Positions 1-9,592 are shown, counted from the stretch's first letter. The stretch: 32,436 bases of DNA from Vibrio penaeicida (GCF_002933855.1 NZ_BFAQ01000025.1:56009-88444), one strand, 5' to 3'. Translations and numbers: made by a program. The notes: generated from the letters alone by a model not told the origin.

Positions 1-2
1 GC

Positions 3-1184
3 CTGTATTCGATGGGTAAAGTGAAAGAGTGTATTCACTTTCTGGAACTGGCCGTTAATCAAAACACCGACTCGAATGCCTCCAGCCAGTACTTTATTGA
101 TTTAGCTAACCCATATCAGGTGGTTGATGCCATCGATAAGGCTTTATCCATACTGCAAACCGCACAGAACATTTCGGAGCCAACACAGCAATACGCTCAA
201 TTGTCTGAAGTGCATTCAATGAGAGGGAATATTCTATTCCCAACAGGAAATATTGAATCCTGCGAACAAGAACATCAGAAAGCACTCCACTACAGCATTA
301 AAGCAAATAGCCCTAAAGCAAAAGCAAAGGCCTTGAGTGGGTTGGGAGATTGTGAATACCTAAAAGGTAACATGATCAACGCCCACAATAACTTCAAAGA
401 AAGCTTGAAGATATGTGAAGAAAATCAATATTTGGAAATCGAAGCGTCCAATCGCTACATGCTTGCGACGACACTGATTTACCAACTCGACACATCACAA
501 GCGCTTTCGCAATCTCAACAATCTGCCACCCTTGCCTACTTAACAGGAAATCGTCGAGCTGAAATTGTTTCCCGACTGACGGCGGCTTGGGTACTGCTTG
601 ATTACAATGCTCTGGATCAGGCAGAGAATGAAATCAATATGGCACTAGCCATCGCAAAAGAATTCAATGCTGTCCGATTCATCGCATGTTTAATGGAAAC
701 CAAGGCGCGCCTTAAGTGGTATCAGAACGACGCAATTAAAGCTCGTGAATATATAGAGGTTGGGCTCAATTTGGTTGAAGAAAACAACTTACACGCTTTT
801 ATTGGTCCCTGGTTATGTTCAACTAAAGCCATGGTCAGCACATTCTGGCAAGAGAGTAGAAACGCGTTGGAGCAAGGTGAAAAGTGGCTTGAGCAACCCT
901 GCGTTGGCCACAACTATTTACGTTTTTACCAACAAGGTATACGCACTGCGTGGAATTTGAAGGATCGCGCACTCCTTGAAAAATATCGAGATCAGCTATT
1001 TCAGTGTTGTGAACCTTCACCATGGCGAGAGCTGTATATTGAACAGGCAAACGTCATGCTTGGTGTGTTAACACAAGAGAGCTCTAAAACAGAGCTTGAA
1101 GCGTTTAATTTAAAAGTAAAAGAATTACATTTGCTCCAAGCACAAATTTCTTTAAATGAATATGATGCGATACCTTCATTCTAG
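3..1184 (+). CDS. TPR-repeat protein, 3' part (5' end outside window)
   Basis: The reading frame is open from the first in-frame codon of the window, so this is probably the C-terminal part of a longer gene; the first ATG at 12 has no visible ribosome binding site. The visible part is almost wholly helical, with degenerate tetratricopeptide-like repeats (for example around residues 65-135 and 205-260 counted from that ATG). The C-terminal stretch with CVGHN, a following FY pair and a later EPSPW motif resembles the end of bacterial proteins that combine a class III cyclase or AAA ATPase domain with C-terminal TPRs. That comparison is from memory and is an inference. The TPRs would act as a protein-interaction or sensing region. 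The gene ends just before a long hairpin shared with the convergent downstream gene. The domain that would give its activity lies outside the window. Confidence 0.7.
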   Translation: MYSMGKVKECIHFLELAVNQNTDSNASSQYFIDLANPYQVVDAIDKALSILQTAQNISEPTQQYAQLSEVHSMRGNILFPTGNIESCEQEHQKALHYSIKANSPKAKAKALSGLGDCEYLKGNMINAHNNFKESLKICEENQYLEIEASNRYMLATTLIYQLDTSQALSQSQQSATLAYLTGNRRAEIVSRLTAAWVLLDYNALDQAENEINMALAIAKEFNAVRFIACLMETKARLKWYQNDAIKAREYIEVGLNLVEENNLHAFIGPWLCSTKAMVSTFWQESRNALEQGEKWLEQPCVGHNYLRFYQQGIRTAWNLKDRALLEKYRDQLFQCCEPSPWRELYIEQANVMLGVLTQESSKTELEAFNLKVKELHLLQAQISLNEYDAIPSF

Positions 1185-1214
1185 GTAGGTAACAGACCCA
1201 AATTCGCCATAAGA

Positions 1215-1262
1215 TCTCCCGATTCTTTGAGCATCCCCCAGCGCGCTCAAAGAACCGGGAGA
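1215..1262. terminator. Long hairpin between convergent genes, probable bidirectional terminator
   Basis: Two 18-base arms (1215-1232 and 1245-1262) pair with a single mismatch around a 12-base loop. It lies between the stop of the plus-strand TPR gene and the stop of the minus-strand gene starting at 1970. Neither side has a convincing T-run, so termination efficiency is uncertain, but position and symmetry fit a shared terminator. Confidence 0.65.
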
Positions 1263-1268
1263 AATACA

Positions 1269-1970
1269 CTAAGCCGTTTCTAACAAGACTGCCTTAAGCA
1301 CTTTTCCTGTGTCTGCACCAACCTGAACTTGAGTGCCTAAATCGGAAACAAAGGTCCAAACAGGTTCTTTTACTTCCGGTGTTAACACTTTACTCAGTGA
1401 AAGCTTGATGAATTTGCTTCCCCAATTCCCTGTGTAAAACACTTCTATCGCTTGCTTGTAATCAAACTTATACCCTTCAATGATCGCAAGACCTAGCGGG
1501 CAAATAACTTGAGTAGCGTGCGTTAACCCTGGACCTCTTTCCGCTTGATAGTATTGGTAACACTCATTTCCGTCGCGCACTAATCGCTCAAACCCTAGTA
1601 CGTCTTCAGCTGATTCCCCTGCATTATTGCGAAGGCTTGCTTTCAGGCTGACTAATTCAAATTGATCAACCTTTTGGCTTTCAACCATTTTCGGTTCTTC
1701 AATACGCTGGATGTTGGTGATGTAAGGCTTTCCATCTAAAGGCGCAAACATCGAAACCCAAGAAAAGTAATGAAGTGTTGGCTCATCGATCAAATTCGCT
1801 TTACAGAGGTAGCGATAGTTCACCCCTGCTACAACTTGCGATTGCACTTCCATAGGTTCATAGTTCACGCCGACAAAGCCTTCAAGAGCAGCATTAAAAA
1901 CCGCTTTATCTTCTAAATTGAGCTTGCGAAAATTGGACCAGCCACCGAGCGTAGAACCAAACTGAGACAT
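1269..1970 (-). CDS. Hypothetical protein with stefin/cystatin-like N-terminal domain
   Basis: A 233-residue protein with no signal peptide or membrane segment, so probably cytoplasmic. Residues about 8-90 resemble a type 1 cystatin (stefin): a Gly-Gly-Trp near the N-terminus (9-11), a helix, the signature QVVAG at 45-49 followed by NY, and a downstream hairpin with a KP motif (81-82) where stefins have their second inhibitory loop. In that family these three elements wedge into papain-like cysteine proteases. The remaining ~140 residues, ending in a VGADTGKVL stretch, are not recognised. The ATG is preceded by a GGAA ribosome binding site. A protease-inhibitor role is an inference from the motif; the domain may instead use a cystatin-like fold for another purpose. 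It appears monocistronic. Confidence 0.65.
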   Translation of the reverse strand: MSQFGSTLGGWSNFRKLNLEDKAVFNAALEGFVGVNYEPMEVQSQVVAGVNYRYLCKANLIDEPTLHYFSWVSMFAPLDGKPYITNIQRIEEPKMVESQKVDQFELVSLKASLRNNAGESAEDVLGFERLVRDGNECYQYYQAERGPGLTHATQVICPLGLAIIEGYKFDYKQAIEVFYTGNWGSKFIKLSLSKVLTPEVKEPVWTFVSDLGTQVQVGADTGKVLKAVLLETA

Positions 1971-2133
1971 GAGTATTTCCTTTTACATGGATTGATTAAA
2001 ATTAGGGTCTGTTGACCTTTCGCAGTTTTTTATTGGCGTACTCATGTTTTCCTTAGTGCATTGCATGAACTCAACCAACAGCAACAGATTAAGGAAAATA
2101 GCGAATCTGGTCTGGTTCACTTTGGTATCACTT

Positions 2134-2177
2134 AACAAAAAAACCACCCATTGCTCCAACAAAGAACAAAGGGTGGT
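2134..2177 (-). terminator. Rho-independent terminator of the FAD oxidoreductase gene
   Basis: Read on the minus strand, a stem of seven base pairs (2171-2177 with 2143-2149), extended by three more after one mismatch, is followed by a run of seven T. It lies downstream of the stop at 2268 and separates this gene from the stefin-like gene. Confidence 0.8.
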
Positions 2178-2212
2178 AATGGAAAATCAATGCGTTGTAT
2201 TGCGTTAATGGA

Positions 2213-2235
2213 CATATACGCTTAACGGGTATATG
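2213..2235. repeat. Short inverted repeat downstream of the oxidoreductase gene
   Basis: The arms CATATAC (2213-2219) and GTATATG (2229-2235) are perfect complements around a 9-base spacer, and the sequence GCGTTAA recurs on either side. It lies between a stop codon and a terminator, so it may only add secondary structure to the 3' untranslated region. Confidence 0.4.
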
Positions 2236-2267
2236 CGTTAACAGGTATAGAGATATATCACTTTGGC

Positions 2268-4046
2268 TTAAATTGTCTTAAGCAAGCTATCCACGGCATT
2301 GCGAGCTTGTTTCCAACACGTTTCCTGCAAACCTACTTCAGCACACCATGATCCCGCGTAAACAATGGGTGCATATCCATTTTCACGAACGTTAGTTGGA
2401 AGGTCTTTATGATACTGATTGATTTCAGTCTGACTTGTGTGAGCATCACGATCATAAACGTTATGCGCAAAGTAGAAAATCGCTTTGTTGTCTTCACGCC
2501 CTAGCAGGTTCTTTGTATTTGTTTGAGCGAGGTGATCCTGAGTCGACTTAGGTAACTCGGTTAGCTCAGTACCACATAAGAATTCCAAATTCTTATTAGA
2601 ATCAACAGTACGCAATACAAACTTGTCATTAACTGGGTGAGTTGGGTTCAGAGTAACGAAATAGCTCAATTCTGGTGCGTGTTTGATGTTCGGGTTACAC
2701 CAATCATTTTGATGTCTATTCTCTTGGAAGGTAATGCTGTAAGGCAGCATTGCTTCACCATGCCTAATGGACACATTGAACGTGCGCCAGCTGTTCACAT
2801 TCGAAGAAATCACACTATTGTCTGTATGAACAATACCAATGCTTTGCGTGTATTTCACTCGGCCTAAGATAGGTTCAAGCGCGTTACCTTGTTCAGAATG
2901 CTTGGCGTTAAACGCAACCTGCGTAAGTGCGTGGTTAGCATGAATAGTGCTCACCATAGCGTCGAAGTTAATTTGTGATAGTTTGTTGTGCTCTTCTTTC
3001 TTATCAACGAGCGGCGAGGGTACACTTTCAAAAGTAAACCCAGTGTCAGTCGTACGGAATTTTGCATCGACATTGGTGTGAATAGACAGCCTAAGATTTT
3101 CAGAATCGTTATTGTAGCCATTAATCAAGTAAGCAGTTAGGTGCTCAATCCATTTCTTTGTTCCGCCAACAAAGTAGCGTCTATCTGGGAATTCTTCGCC
3201 CTCATTTTTACCTTCTTGGTAGCTGAAATAACCAAAAGGTGACGCTAATGGAAGATGCTGCGGTCCTTTGTCTGTTGTAAAGAACATGGCAGCAACACGT
3301 GGATAAAAGAGGTTATCACGCATTTCAACAATGAGTTTTGCTAACTCGGCACCCGATAAATCAGCCAACGATGGTTGCTGACGAATGGCGTTGTAGGCCT
3401 CAACACAAATTTCAAACTCTGGCGAGGCTTTCAAAGTTTCAGGACGACCTTCAGCTAAATCAATCAGCACAGTGAAAAAAGTATGCAGTTCGATGTTCCA
3501 AGCCGTTTCTAGCTTGGCCTCATTTTTACTCATTTCTGTACCGTACGCCACTAATGCGGTAAAAACGGTGCCCAGATCAGTGTCAGACAGGCTGAACCGT
3601 CGCTCCATCGGGCGGTTGATGGGCAAATGCTCATCGTCAGTGTAAAGATAGCGATTGTCTTCTGAGAAAAAACACGCCGTATCTTCAATAGGCTTCAGGT
3701 TTTCATCACTGTAATAACCCGTTTTAACCATCACTTCTTTTAATGTGTTGTACATACTTAGGTTGATGTCGTTCACACCCATGTCTGCCCAGCGAACCAA
3801 CGTTTTGGGTTCAATCTTGTTTCCATCGCTGTCTACACTGCTGCTCTCACCAAGATCCAACACAACCGTATGCGCATTTCCACCCAGCTCAGCGGCTTTT
3901 TCAAACAAATGGATGTGGTACTGACCTTGATGGTTATCTGAGTTCTTTTGACCCAATTTTTGAAGCAGGTAATAACATGTCGCAAGGCCAGATGTCCCGC
4001 CACCGACTACTGCGATATTTGTAACGTTTCCGCATTCATGTTGCAT
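2268..4046 (-). CDS. FAD-dependent amine-oxidase-like oxidoreductase
   Basis: A 592-residue flavoprotein. The N-terminal dinucleotide-binding fold is clear: Gly15, Gly17 and Gly20 form GxGxxG, Glu49 sits at the end of the second strand where it would bind the FAD ribose, and a following GGNAHT (55-60) matches the second FAD motif of the amine oxidase/protoporphyrinogen oxidase superfamily. The C-terminus has a Y-A-G-x-W segment followed by a helix, where this superfamily closes the FAD site. The middle holds the substrate domain and gives no specific clue. Likely reaction: oxidation or desaturation of an unknown substrate. An AGGGAAAG ribosome binding site precedes the ATG. It has its own terminator and no co-oriented close neighbour, so it is probably monocistronic. 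It is longer than typical monoamine-oxidase-like proteins; substrate unknown. Confidence 0.8.
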   Translation of the reverse strand: MQHECGNVTNIAVVGGGTSGLATCYYLLQKLGQKNSDNHQGQYHIHLFEKAAELGGNAHTVVLDLGESSSVDSDGNKIEPKTLVRWADMGVNDINLSMYNTLKEVMVKTGYYSDENLKPIEDTACFFSEDNRYLYTDDEHLPINRPMERRFSLSDTDLGTVFTALVAYGTEMSKNEAKLETAWNIELHTFFTVLIDLAEGRPETLKASPEFEICVEAYNAIRQQPSLADLSGAELAKLIVEMRDNLFYPRVAAMFFTTDKGPQHLPLASPFGYFSYQEGKNEGEEFPDRRYFVGGTKKWIEHLTAYLINGYNNDSENLRLSIHTNVDAKFRTTDTGFTFESVPSPLVDKKEEHNKLSQINFDAMVSTIHANHALTQVAFNAKHSEQGNALEPILGRVKYTQSIGIVHTDNSVISSNVNSWRTFNVSIRHGEAMLPYSITFQENRHQNDWCNPNIKHAPELSYFVTLNPTHPVNDKFVLRTVDSNKNLEFLCGTELTELPKSTQDHLAQTNTKNLLGREDNKAIFYFAHNVYDRDAHTSQTEINQYHKDLPTNVRENGYAPIVYAGSWCAEVGLQETCWKQARNAVDSLLKTI

Positions 4047-4173
4047 GGTTAACTTTCCCTATTGTCGATTCAAAGCCAATTTTCGCTGTTAGCGTTGCAT
4101 CAATAGGGTATCGGTTCAGTGAAGTGTAAACAGTGTCAGTTTAGTCTCAGATGAATATTTAAACGCCGTTCTA

Positions 4174-4206
4174 AATACAAAAAGCCACCTCATTTTTGAG
4201 GTGGCT
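4174..4206 (-). terminator. Rho-independent terminator of the chemoreceptor gene
   Basis: A perfect ten-base-pair stem (4183-4192 with 4197-4206) with a four-base loop, followed on the minus strand by TTTTGTATT. It sits 14 bases downstream of the chemoreceptor stop codon. Confidence 0.92.
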
Positions 4207-4219
4207 GGAATATGGCAGG

Positions 4220-6232
4220 TTATACTCGGAACTGGGCGACCATGCCTTCTAACTCTTTCACTTTATTGTAAAGATTTCGCGTAGATTCAGAGCTTCTTTG
4301 CGTTTTCTCCACTGATGAATAAGCAATTTGGCTAACTTGTGCGATGTCGTGTGCCATCTCTTGAGTGGCAGTCGATTGCTCCTCTCCTGCAGTGGCAATC
4401 GAATGAATCATATTGTTCACGTCATTTGCACGTTCAACAATTTGTTCCAGCGCGTCGCCTGCGGAATTAGACAATTGCACCCCTTCTGTAACCAGTTGAG
4501 TACCCTCTCCCATTCTTTCGACTGCGGTGCGAGTTTCACTTTGGATTGAAGTGATGAGGCTACTGACTTCCTCCGTCGCTTTAGAGGTTCGCTCTGCTAA
4601 GCCTCGAACTTCATCCGCAACCACGGCAAACCCTCTACCAAGTTCACCAGCGCGCGCAGCTTCAATCGCAGCATTCAGCGCAAGGAGGTTGGTTTGTTCA
4701 GCAATGTCGTTGATGACTTTAATCACATCCCCGATTTCTTCCCCTTTCCTACCTAGGCTATCAACCGTTGCAGCGGATTCGTTAACCACGTCAGCAATTC
4801 TTTGCATTCCATGTACCGTCTCTTGCATCAGTTTCCCCCCTTCGCTGGCAACATTACCTGCCTCTTGGGAGCTTTGCGCTGCATCAGATGACTGCATTGC
4901 GACTTCGCGTACCGTGCCACTCATTTCTTCAACTGCACTGGCAATTAATGCGGCTTTATCCGCTTGTAATTGAATATCACTGGCCACCTGATTGCTGATG
5001 CTATCGACTTGTTTGGTACTGGAGGTCACTTCACTTGCCACATCCGAAATACCTGAAACCAAGCCCTTGAGCGAGGCTTGCATTCCATCAATCGATTTAG
5101 CGAGTAAGCCGATTTCATCTTCAATGGTTTCGTTGATCGCTGGCGAGGTGAGGTTTCCTTCGGCAATCTGATTCGCCTTTTCTGAGATAGCGTGAATGCG
5201 TCGGTTAATAACGCGGGTAATCATAACCGCAACCGCGATGCCTACAGTCACCACAACTAGCGCGTTAACCGAAAGCCACATGACAATCTGGTTCATCTTG
5301 TCATTAACCGATGCAATATCTTGGGTCACATCACTTTTTTCTTCTTTCGATGAGCGATCCAATATTTCTTCTAACGGCAATACCACTAAATCTTCGAGAT
5401 CATCGACGAGCGTAATAGCAGCCTTTTTAGCGGCAGGGTCATAGTTTGAAAATACTTTTTTGGCCGTTTTTCGAATTTCGGCGTAATAGGTTTCAATTTG
5501 CGTTATGGCTTTCACCTCTTCTGCACGTCTCTCTAAAGGTTTCAGATTACTTAGGTAGTTATTGAACGATTTAGAGTCCCCTTCAAATGACTCACGTGCA
5601 GCAAGATCTCCCATCATGTATGCGTTGAGAGAGGCAATCATATCTCCCGCTTCATCAATCATTTCAAGGTAATACCGAACACCGGGTAGGTCATCATTCA
5701 AAGACTCGCTCAAACTGGTCGTTTTAAATGCATCAGCAAACTCTTCCTCTTTCATTTTATCGAGAAGATCTTCGAGCGGATTACCGACATCGCGCGTTAG
5801 ATTTTGAACCCAAAGCCTTGCTTCCAACTCTGTAGCTGGGGAATATTTGGCAAATACCTCATTTTCAATTGAACGAATATATTGGTCGGCTAATTTTCTA
5901 ATATTAGCCATTTTGTCTCTTTCAGCCTGGGTGGTTGATTCCAGTGAATAGAGTATTCTGTAATAGTTTTCAAATTGCTGTACGGTCTTTCTAAAGTGGT
6001 CGGCTTCACTTTGCTCTCCGCCTAGATATTCCAACGCATAGGTTTGTAAATCTGCCACTTTGTCGTTTACGTTCAAATACGCAAGTACGCCAGGCACATT
6101 ATCAGACTCGATCTTTTCTGCGAGCTTTGCTGAGTCTTGGACTGCCGACCATACGATATAGGTAAGCACTAGAGTTGTGAGGAGTATGAAGGAAAACCCT
6201 GCATACAACATTTGAGTGAGTTTTAAGTTCAT
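4220..6232 (-). CDS. Methyl-accepting chemotaxis protein with duplicated sensor domain
   Basis: A 670-residue chemoreceptor. Membrane segment 1 is at about 8-30, the periplasmic sensor at about 31-315, membrane segment 2 at about 316-338, HAMP at about 339-392, and a long cytoplasmic coiled coil follows. The signalling tip is unmistakable around 501-550, where the [21 protein letters not shown] and [12 protein letters not shown] motifs bind CheA/CheW. The sensor is all helical and contains two related copies: [10 protein letters not shown] (44-53) matches [10 protein letters not shown] (180-189), and [10 protein letters not shown] (151-160) matches [10 protein letters not shown] (285-294), an offset of about 134-137 residues. 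This suggests an internal duplication of a four-helix-bundle module. There is no C-terminal pentapeptide for CheR/CheB tethering; the protein ends in AQFRV. Ligand unknown. The ribosome binding site is weak. Monocistronic, with a strong terminator. Confidence 0.95.
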   Translation of the reverse strand: MNLKLTQMLYAGFSFILLTTLVLTYIVWSAVQDSAKLAEKIESDNVPGVLAYLNVNDKVADLQTYALEYLGGEQSEADHFRKTVQQFENYYRILYSLESTTQAERDKMANIRKLADQYIRSIENEVFAKYSPATELEARLWVQNLTRDVGNPLEDLLDKMKEEEFADAFKTTSLSESLNDDLPGVRYYLEMIDEAGDMIASLNAYMMGDLAARESFEGDSKSFNNYLSNLKPLERRAEEVKAITQIETYYAEIRKTAKKVFSNYDPAAKKAAITLVDDLEDLVVLPLEEILDRSSKEEKSDVTQDIASVNDKMNQIVMWLSVNALVVVTVGIAVAVMITRVINRRIHAISEKANQIAEGNLTSPAINETIEDEIGLLAKSIDGMQASLKGLVSGISDVASEVTSSTKQVDSISNQVASDIQLQADKAALIASAVEEMSGTVREVAMQSSDAAQSSQEAGNVASEGGKLMQETVHGMQRIADVVNESAATVDSLGRKGEEIGDVIKVINDIAEQTNLLALNAAIEAARAGELGRGFAVVADEVRGLAERTSKATEEVSSLITSIQSETRTAVERMGEGTQLVTEGVQLSNSAGDALEQIVERANDVNNMIHSIATAGEEQSTATQEMAHDIAQVSQIAYSSVEKTQRSSESTRNLYNKVKELEGMVAQFRV

Positions 6233-6400
6233 TTTGATACCAAAGCACTTCTTTTGGGATGGTGATGTATTTCGTGGTGGTTACAGTCGATAGACCGTAT
6301 CGCGGAGTATGCGGTGGGAATGATGCGTTTCAATGAACAAAAATTTAATAATGAACAAACATCTCGAAATAGTGAGAGTGTTACATGCAGTCTCCAATAT

Positions 6401-6425
6401 GACAAAAGCCTCACTAGGAGGCTTT
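6401..6425 (-). terminator. Rho-independent terminator of the prolyl oligopeptidase gene
   Basis: A perfect eight-base-pair stem (6405-6412 with 6418-6425), a five-base loop and, on the minus strand, a following TTTTGTC. It is 30-50 bases beyond the stop codon at 6457. Confidence 0.82.
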
Positions 6426-6456
6426 AGAATACAAACTTAAGACAGTAATGGGATGG

Positions 6457-8520
6457 TTAGATATTCGGCTCAAACACCATATGGTGGAAGCTAAAAGCAT
6501 ACATATCGGCATACAAATCCAATACCTTGCTCATAGGCATACCAGCACCATGACCCGCATTGGTATCCACTCGGATCAATACAGGGTTCTCGCCTTGATG
6601 TTTAGCTTGAAGCTCGGCAATAAACTTAAATGAGTGTGCAGGCACAACACGGTCATCGTGGTCAGCCGTAGTCACTAGTGTTGCTGGGTAGTGCGTCCCT
6701 TCTGTTACATTATGAACAGGGGAGTATTGTTTCAAGTAGCTGAACATTTCTTCATTTTGCTCAGATGTGCCGTAGTCGTAAGCCCAACCTTCACCAGAGG
6801 TAAACGTGTGGTAACGCAACATATCCAATACGCCAACCGCAGGAATCGCCACTTTAAACAGTTCTGGGCGTTGTGTCATGCACGCGCCAACCAACAAACC
6901 ACCGTTTGAGCCGCCATGGATCGCAAGCTTTTCTGGTGACGTGTACCCTTCCTCAATCAGGTATTCTGCCGCTGAAATAAAGTCATCGAACACATTTTGC
7001 TTTTGCTGTTTTGTGCCTGCAATGTGCCACGCTTTACCGTATTCACCACCACCACGTAGGTTCGCAACGGCATAAACACCCCCCATTTCAATCCACGTCG
7101 CAACAAGTGGGCTGAATCTTGGTTCTAGGCTAACGTTAAAACCACCGTAGCCATACAGCATAGTTGGGTTGTTTCCATTCAACTCCAAGCCCTTGCGGTA
7201 GCAGATCGTTACAGGAACGCGCGTGCCATCTTTTGAGGTATAAAAGACCTGCTTAGATTCCAATAGATCGCTGTCGATCTGGCATTGAGAGCGGTGATGC
7301 AATTCCGTTACACCCGTCTCTGGGTCGAAACGATACCCTGAAGATGCAACGATAAGGTTAGTGAAGCTGTAATAAAGTTCTTTTGAGTCGAAACGCCCGC
7401 CAAAACCAGACACACAACCTAACCCCGGAAGCTCAACATCACGCACTTTTTCACCGTTATAGCGGTACTGAACCACTTTGGTGTTCACATCCACTAGGTA
7501 AGAGGCAAACAAATAGCCTGCGCCTGTTTCAATGTCTAACTGCTGCTCCTGCTCTGGAATCAGATCGACCCAATTATCATCCGACGGCTGCTGTGCATTC
7601 ACTTTTACTACACGACCTAAGGGCGCATCTAAGTTGGTGTAAATCAGCAAATCGCCTTCGCTGTGCTCGACAACGTAGCTGTCGGCTTGGCTTTTATCCG
7701 TTACAAGCGTTAACGGTGCGTCTTGTTGGCGTAAATCACGCACATAAAGCTCGTTACCCGATGTGGACTGAGCACCGGAAACAACAAGGAAAGCATCGTC
7801 TTCCGTTGTATAACCTGATACATATCGGTATTTTTCTGAATCTGAACCACCAAATACCAACACATCTTCGCTTTGCGGTGTGTTCAGTCGGTGGAAGTAC
7901 AACTTGTGTTGTTCGGTACGAGCCGATAGCTCGCTGCCTTCAGGCTTGTCGTAACTGGCGTAATAGAAGCCTTCGTCGCCAAACCACGAAATCCCGGTAA
8001 ATTTGGCGTTTTGAATTGGGGCTTCAAGCTCTTCACCGGTTTCAGCATCAATCACATAAATGGTACGCCAGTCGCTACCTCCTTCCGATACAGAATACGC
8101 AATAACCGTATCTGATTTAGAAAAAGACACGCTGTCTAGCGAGGTTGTGCCTTCTTCGCTAAACGTATTCGGATCAAGGAAAATTTGCGCTTCGCCTAGT
8201 TCTTTTTGGTCGTTTTCTTTCTGACGATAAAGAACCGCTTGGTTTTGAATACCATCATTTTTGTAGAAATAGGTGTAATCGCCATGCTTAAAAGGCAGAG
8301 AGACTTTTTCGAAATTATTGGCAGTTTCAAGTTTCTTTCGAATGGCGTCACGAAAAGCGATTTGATTGAGGTGTGCAAAGGTTACGTCGTTCTGGCGAGT
8401 TACCCAGTCCGCGGTTTCTTCGCTGCGATCGTCTTCTAACCAGCGATACGGATCGGACACTTCCGTAGAAAAGTAGGTATCAACAACATCCGATTGTTTT
8501 GTTTCTGGGTATTTATACAC
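6457..8520 (-). CDS. Prolyl oligopeptidase (S9A family serine peptidase)
   Basis: A 687-residue, cytoplasmic-type enzyme that cleaves short peptides after proline. Residues about 1-70 plus 415-687 form the alpha/beta-hydrolase domain; the section between is the seven-bladed propeller that excludes large substrates. The catalytic triad is visible: Ser538 in GGSNGG, Asp622 in DHDDRV (with Arg624, which contacts substrate in this family) and His657 in AGHGAG. The spacing matches the classic enzyme closely and the length is that of the family (about 690-710). No signal peptide is seen, although some marine bacteria export related enzymes. The start is GTG, supported by AAGGAG six bases upstream. 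Monocistronic: it has its own terminator and a 200-base gap to the upstream operon end. Confidence 0.95.
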   Translation of the reverse strand: MYKYPETKQSDVVDTYFSTEVSDPYRWLEDDRSEETADWVTRQNDVTFAHLNQIAFRDAIRKKLETANNFEKVSLPFKHGDYTYFYKNDGIQNQAVLYRQKENDQKELGEAQIFLDPNTFSEEGTTSLDSVSFSKSDTVIAYSVSEGGSDWRTIYVIDAETGEELEAPIQNAKFTGISWFGDEGFYYASYDKPEGSELSARTEQHKLYFHRLNTPQSEDVLVFGGSDSEKYRYVSGYTTEDDAFLVVSGAQSTSGNELYVRDLRQQDAPLTLVTDKSQADSYVVEHSEGDLLIYTNLDAPLGRVVKVNAQQPSDDNWVDLIPEQEQQLDIETGAGYLFASYLVDVNTKVVQYRYNGEKVRDVELPGLGCVSGFGGRFDSKELYYSFTNLIVASSGYRFDPETGVTELHHRSQCQIDSDLLESKQVFYTSKDGTRVPVTICYRKGLELNGNNPTMLYGYGGFNVSLEPRFSPLVATWIEMGGVYAVANLRGGGEYGKAWHIAGTKQQKQNVFDDFISAAEYLIEEGYTSPEKLAIHGGSNGGLLVGACMTQRPELFKVAIPAVGVLDMLRYHTFTSGEGWAYDYGTSEQNEEMFSYLKQYSPVHNVTEGTHYPATLVTTADHDDRVVPAHSFKFIAELQAKHQGENPVLIRVDTNAGHGAGMPMSKVLDLYADMYAFSFHHMVFEPNI

Positions 8521-8549
8521 TTTGCACTCCTTACTTAAATTTTACGTCT

Positions 8550-8584
8550 GCCCACAATTGGTTTCGGTTTGAAGCCAATTGGGC
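8550..8584. repeat. Imperfect inverted repeat upstream of prolyl oligopeptidase
   Basis: CAATTGGTTTC (8555-8565) and GAAGCCAATTG (8571-8581) pair over 11 bases with one G-T wobble around a five-base loop, with GC flanks extending the stem. It lies between the regulator gene ending at 8718 and the peptidase start at 8520. It could terminate the upstream operon (though there is no good T-run) or be a 5' leader structure or operator of the peptidase. Confidence 0.45.
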
Positions 8585-8717
8585 ACAGGTATCATCGCAC
8601 AAATTCATTAAGTAAGGAGTATAGTTACACAATGCTCATCTTATAGACCTGTCTCTACCAGATCTTGATACTTTAAAACGTAATCTGGTTTAGAGATGAA
8701 CATCGAACTGCATTCAA

Positions 8718-9590
8718 TTAGTCATTATCAAAATGGTTAGAACGGAAGCGAGACAAACGTTCCTTCATTGACGTTATCCGATCTCGGTGCGCTTCTTCCT
8801 TTTTCAACGACACGCTCGTAGCAAGAATATCCACGACCACCAGCGCTGCGATTCGAGAAATCGTAGGGGTATAGCGGTCGGTGTTTTCCAAGGTCTCGAC
8901 AACAAGGCTTAAATCGCACTCTTTGCTGAGTGAACAACCGCGCCGACCCGTTATCGCAATCACAGTCGCGCCGTGGTTTTTGGCTTCTCTGACCGTTTCA
9001 ATGAGATCGATGGTTTCACCATTGTTAGAAATCGCAACAACCACATTGCCTTCACTCATCATGGACGACGCAATAAATTGTTGATGCGCGTCTGTGTGTG
9101 CATTACAGGGCACGCCAAACAGAGGGAATTTTTGCTGCGCATCCTGCGCCACAATGCCAGAGGCACCAAACCCATAAAAATCGATTTGTCGGGCGTGGGA
9201 AAGTACATCCACTGCCGCATCCATCTCTTCAATATCGGCATGCTGACGAGCCCAGTCCAAGCTGGTTAAAGTAAAATCAAACAATTTACGAGAAATTACC
9301 TGAGTGCTATCGCCATCTTGAAGAGCTGCGTGGGTCGGCGTAACCCCTAACGCAATACTTTGCGCCAAACGAATTTTTAAGTCTTGAAAGCCACTGCAAC
9401 CTACCGCTGTCGAAAAACGCATAACGGTAGGTTCACTGACTCCTGCGGCTTTCGCCGTTTCCACCAATGTACTGTTGATTGCTTTTTGAGGGTCGGACAA
9501 TACCCATTCCGCGACCTTTCGGTCAGACTTACGGAGCTTATCCAGTGAACGGGTGATCATCTCAATGACATTAGGTTGCTTCTGTTGCAA
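8718..9590 (-). CDS. RpiR/MurR-family regulator, HexR-like
   Basis: A 290-residue transcription factor. Residues about 5-80 are the RpiR-type helix-turn-helix, with the recognition segment VSEPTVMRFSTAVGCSGF nearly the same as in HexR. Residues about 125-265 are a SIS domain (GFGASGIVAQDA, then VVAISNNGETIDLIETV), which binds phosphosugars; in HexR the ligand is KDPG. The gene is last in the five-gene minus-strand operon. Its TTG start is preceded by AAGGAG six bases upstream, and that site lies inside the end of the preceding gene, so translation is probably coupled. Its likely targets are the two inverted repeats in the divergent promoter region at 13209-13223 and 13323-13339. It may be a paralogue specialised for this locus; its effector is probably a pathway sugar phosphate. 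Repression is inferred. Confidence 0.9.
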   Translation of the reverse strand: MQQKQPNVIEMITRSLDKLRKSDRKVAEWVLSDPQKAINSTLVETAKAAGVSEPTVMRFSTAVGCSGFQDLKIRLAQSIALGVTPTHAALQDGDSTQVISRKLFDFTLTSLDWARQHADIEEMDAAVDVLSHARQIDFYGFGASGIVAQDAQQKFPLFGVPCNAHTDAHQQFIASSMMSEGNVVVAISNNGETIDLIETVREAKNHGATVIAITGRRGCSLSKECDLSLVVETLENTDRYTPTISRIAALVVVDILATSVSLKKEEAHRDRITSMKERLSRFRSNHFDND

Positions 9591-9592
9591 TG

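Noticed and set aside
4527..4973. 148-codon open frame antisense to the chemoreceptor signalling domain
   Set aside because: It mirrors the highly conserved signalling helix; Ser/Ala-rich low-complexity product with no start signal.
7383..8000. 205-codon open frame on the plus strand inside the prolyl oligopeptidase gene
   Set aside because: Antisense to a well-conserved enzyme with an intact triad; composition (Arg/His/Cys-rich) and lack of a ribosome binding site mark it as a shadow.
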